From assembly GCA_012727965.1 (NCBI GenBank), contig JAAYFZ010000363.1:1-6171 (forward strand): a DNA stretch of 6,171 nucleotides. Reading direction: 5' to 3'. Shown in pieces: positions 5,568-6,171 of the stretch. Source of the DNA: Clostridiaceae bacterium (GTDB lineage: Bacteria; Bacillota; Clostridia; Saccharofermentanales; UBA5734). Made by a program: the position numbers and the translations under genes. Under the pieces are notes generated by a model, which was given only the letters and a program-made list of their open reading frames with translations, did no database searches and was not told where the DNA came from. How positions within the stretch are numbered: position 1 is the first letter of the stretch; every line of letters starts with the position of its first letter.

Positions 5568-6171
5568 ATGCTCAACCCTTCTGAGCCTGACAGCTATATA
5601 TTCTCTGCCTGGCAGCTCGATCTTGAAACGTCCCTGAAAGCGTCCCATATTTTCAATTGTCATATTCCAGGTATCAATAACCTCCGCCTCAAAAACACTG
5701 TTCTGATCAAGCTCGAAGAAGCGGAAGGATGGACGGCAGAAGCCATAATAGAACAGGTAATAGTCATATTTACCAGTGAAGTTCGTACCATCCTCGACCG
5801 CGACGACCTCATCCCAGCTCATCTTAAGCGGCTTAAGTCCGTAACCAGGAACATCATCCATGAACTGTTTCATAAACGCGAAACGCTCAGCGCTCTCGCC
5901 ATGCAGTACGCCGCCATGCGACCACCATAGAATATTGTCATCATTATAGAAGGTCTCACCATGACCGGCATAACCACCACGACACATCGCCTCCCAGAAT
6001 CTGCGTACCAGCTCCTTGCCACTGATATTGCCCCAGCCATGCTGAATATTGCCCTCATAAACAATCTCATCGAGCACGATCGGCTTGCGGTACTTCGCAC
6101 GCCAGTAATCGGTAAACTCAGCAGTCTTGTAGAAATCCTGCCGCTGAATACTGCAATGAGTGATCCAGGGA
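5565..6171 (-). CDS. Putative glycoside hydrolase, DUF5060/DUF4038/DUF5605 type, C-terminal part
   Basis: The frame is open from the right edge, first full codon at 6170, and ends with TAG at 5567-5565. The visible 201 residues are the C-terminus of a longer protein, so the GTG at 6077 is internal. Visible residues 1-43 look like the last strands of a TIM-barrel hydrolase (PWITHCSIQ at 1-9, then PIVLDEIVYEGNIQHGWGN at 30-48, whose Glu35 is a candidate catalytic residue). Then come GGYAGHGET (65-73) and LWWSHGGVLHGES (81-93). From about 107 on, YYLFYYGF, FEAEVIDTWNMTIE and GRFKIELPGREYIAVRLRRV fit the C-terminal beta domain DUF5605. Relatives carry an N-terminal DUF5060 domain and are thought to act on plant or host glycans; the substrate is unknown. 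Any signal peptide lies outside the window. The stop codon overlaps a promoter box for the AAA gene. Confidence 0.82.
   Translation of the reverse strand, partial: PWITHCSIQRQDFYKTAEFTDYWRAKYRKPIVLDEIVYEGNIQHGWGNISGKELVRRFWEAMCRGGYAGHGETFYNDDNILWWSHGGVLHGESAERFAFMKQFMDDVPGYGLKPLKMSWDEVVAVEDGTNFTGKYDYYLFYYGFCRPSFRFFELDQNSVFEAEVIDTWNMTIENMGRFQGRFKIELPGREYIAVRLRRVEH

Noticed and set aside
5565..6077. A complete 170-residue gene starting at GTG 6077
   Set aside because: The frame stays open to the window edge and upstream residues (PWITHCSIQ...) continue the same hydrolase family motif, so this is a fragment.

Overview
The window reads like a chromosome segment from a Gram-positive bacterium of moderate GC, most likely a Bacillota member of the Clostridia type. 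The support is strong purine-rich ribosome binding sites, consensus-like sigma-A promoters, a Listeria-like PEALSS calcium ATPase, a manganese-type (yybP-ykoY) riboswitch with an attenuator, and a MEDS/HD-GYP protein. TGA is used as a stop (yjbQ and the HD-GYP gene) and TGG encodes Trp, so the standard code applies. The species cannot be named from this sequence.

Layout from left to right. (1) Positions 1-1869, minus strand: the first 623 codons of a P-type Ca2+/Mn2+-transporting ATPase, cut by the left edge. (2) Positions 1870-2182: its long leader. A TTGACA-17-TAATAT promoter is followed by a yybP-ykoY-like aptamer, an intrinsic terminator that shares bases with the aptamer's closing helix, and a good Shine-Dalgarno. 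This is a complete transcriptional ON switch, probably opened by Mn2+. (3) Positions 2183-3487, minus: a MEDS sensory domain fused to an HD-GYP cyclic-di-GMP phosphodiesterase. (4) Positions 3488-3650: a divergent control region in which the promoters of the two flanking genes appear to overlap. (5) Positions 3651-4067, plus: a YjbQ/UPF0047 protein. (6) Positions 4092-5435, minus: an AT-rich AAA ATPase with a DUF4143 C-terminal region, convergent with yjbQ. (7) Positions 5436-5564: its control region, built from two near-identical 32-bp units plus a decayed third. Each unit junction forms a CRP/FNR-like palindrome, and each unit supplies a -35/-10 pair. (8) Positions 5565-6171, minus: the C-terminal 201 residues of a putative glycoside hydrolase of the DUF5060/DUF4038/DUF5605 type, cut by the right edge.

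The genes do not form one pathway. They are separate transcription units for metal homeostasis, second-messenger signalling, a YjbQ housekeeping protein, an accessory ATPase probably acquired by transfer, and carbohydrate degradation. The two most informative pieces are non-coding: the riboswitch/attenuator before the ATPase and the tandem promoter-operator repeats before the AAA gene. I saw no tRNA, rRNA, CRISPR array or insertion sequence.
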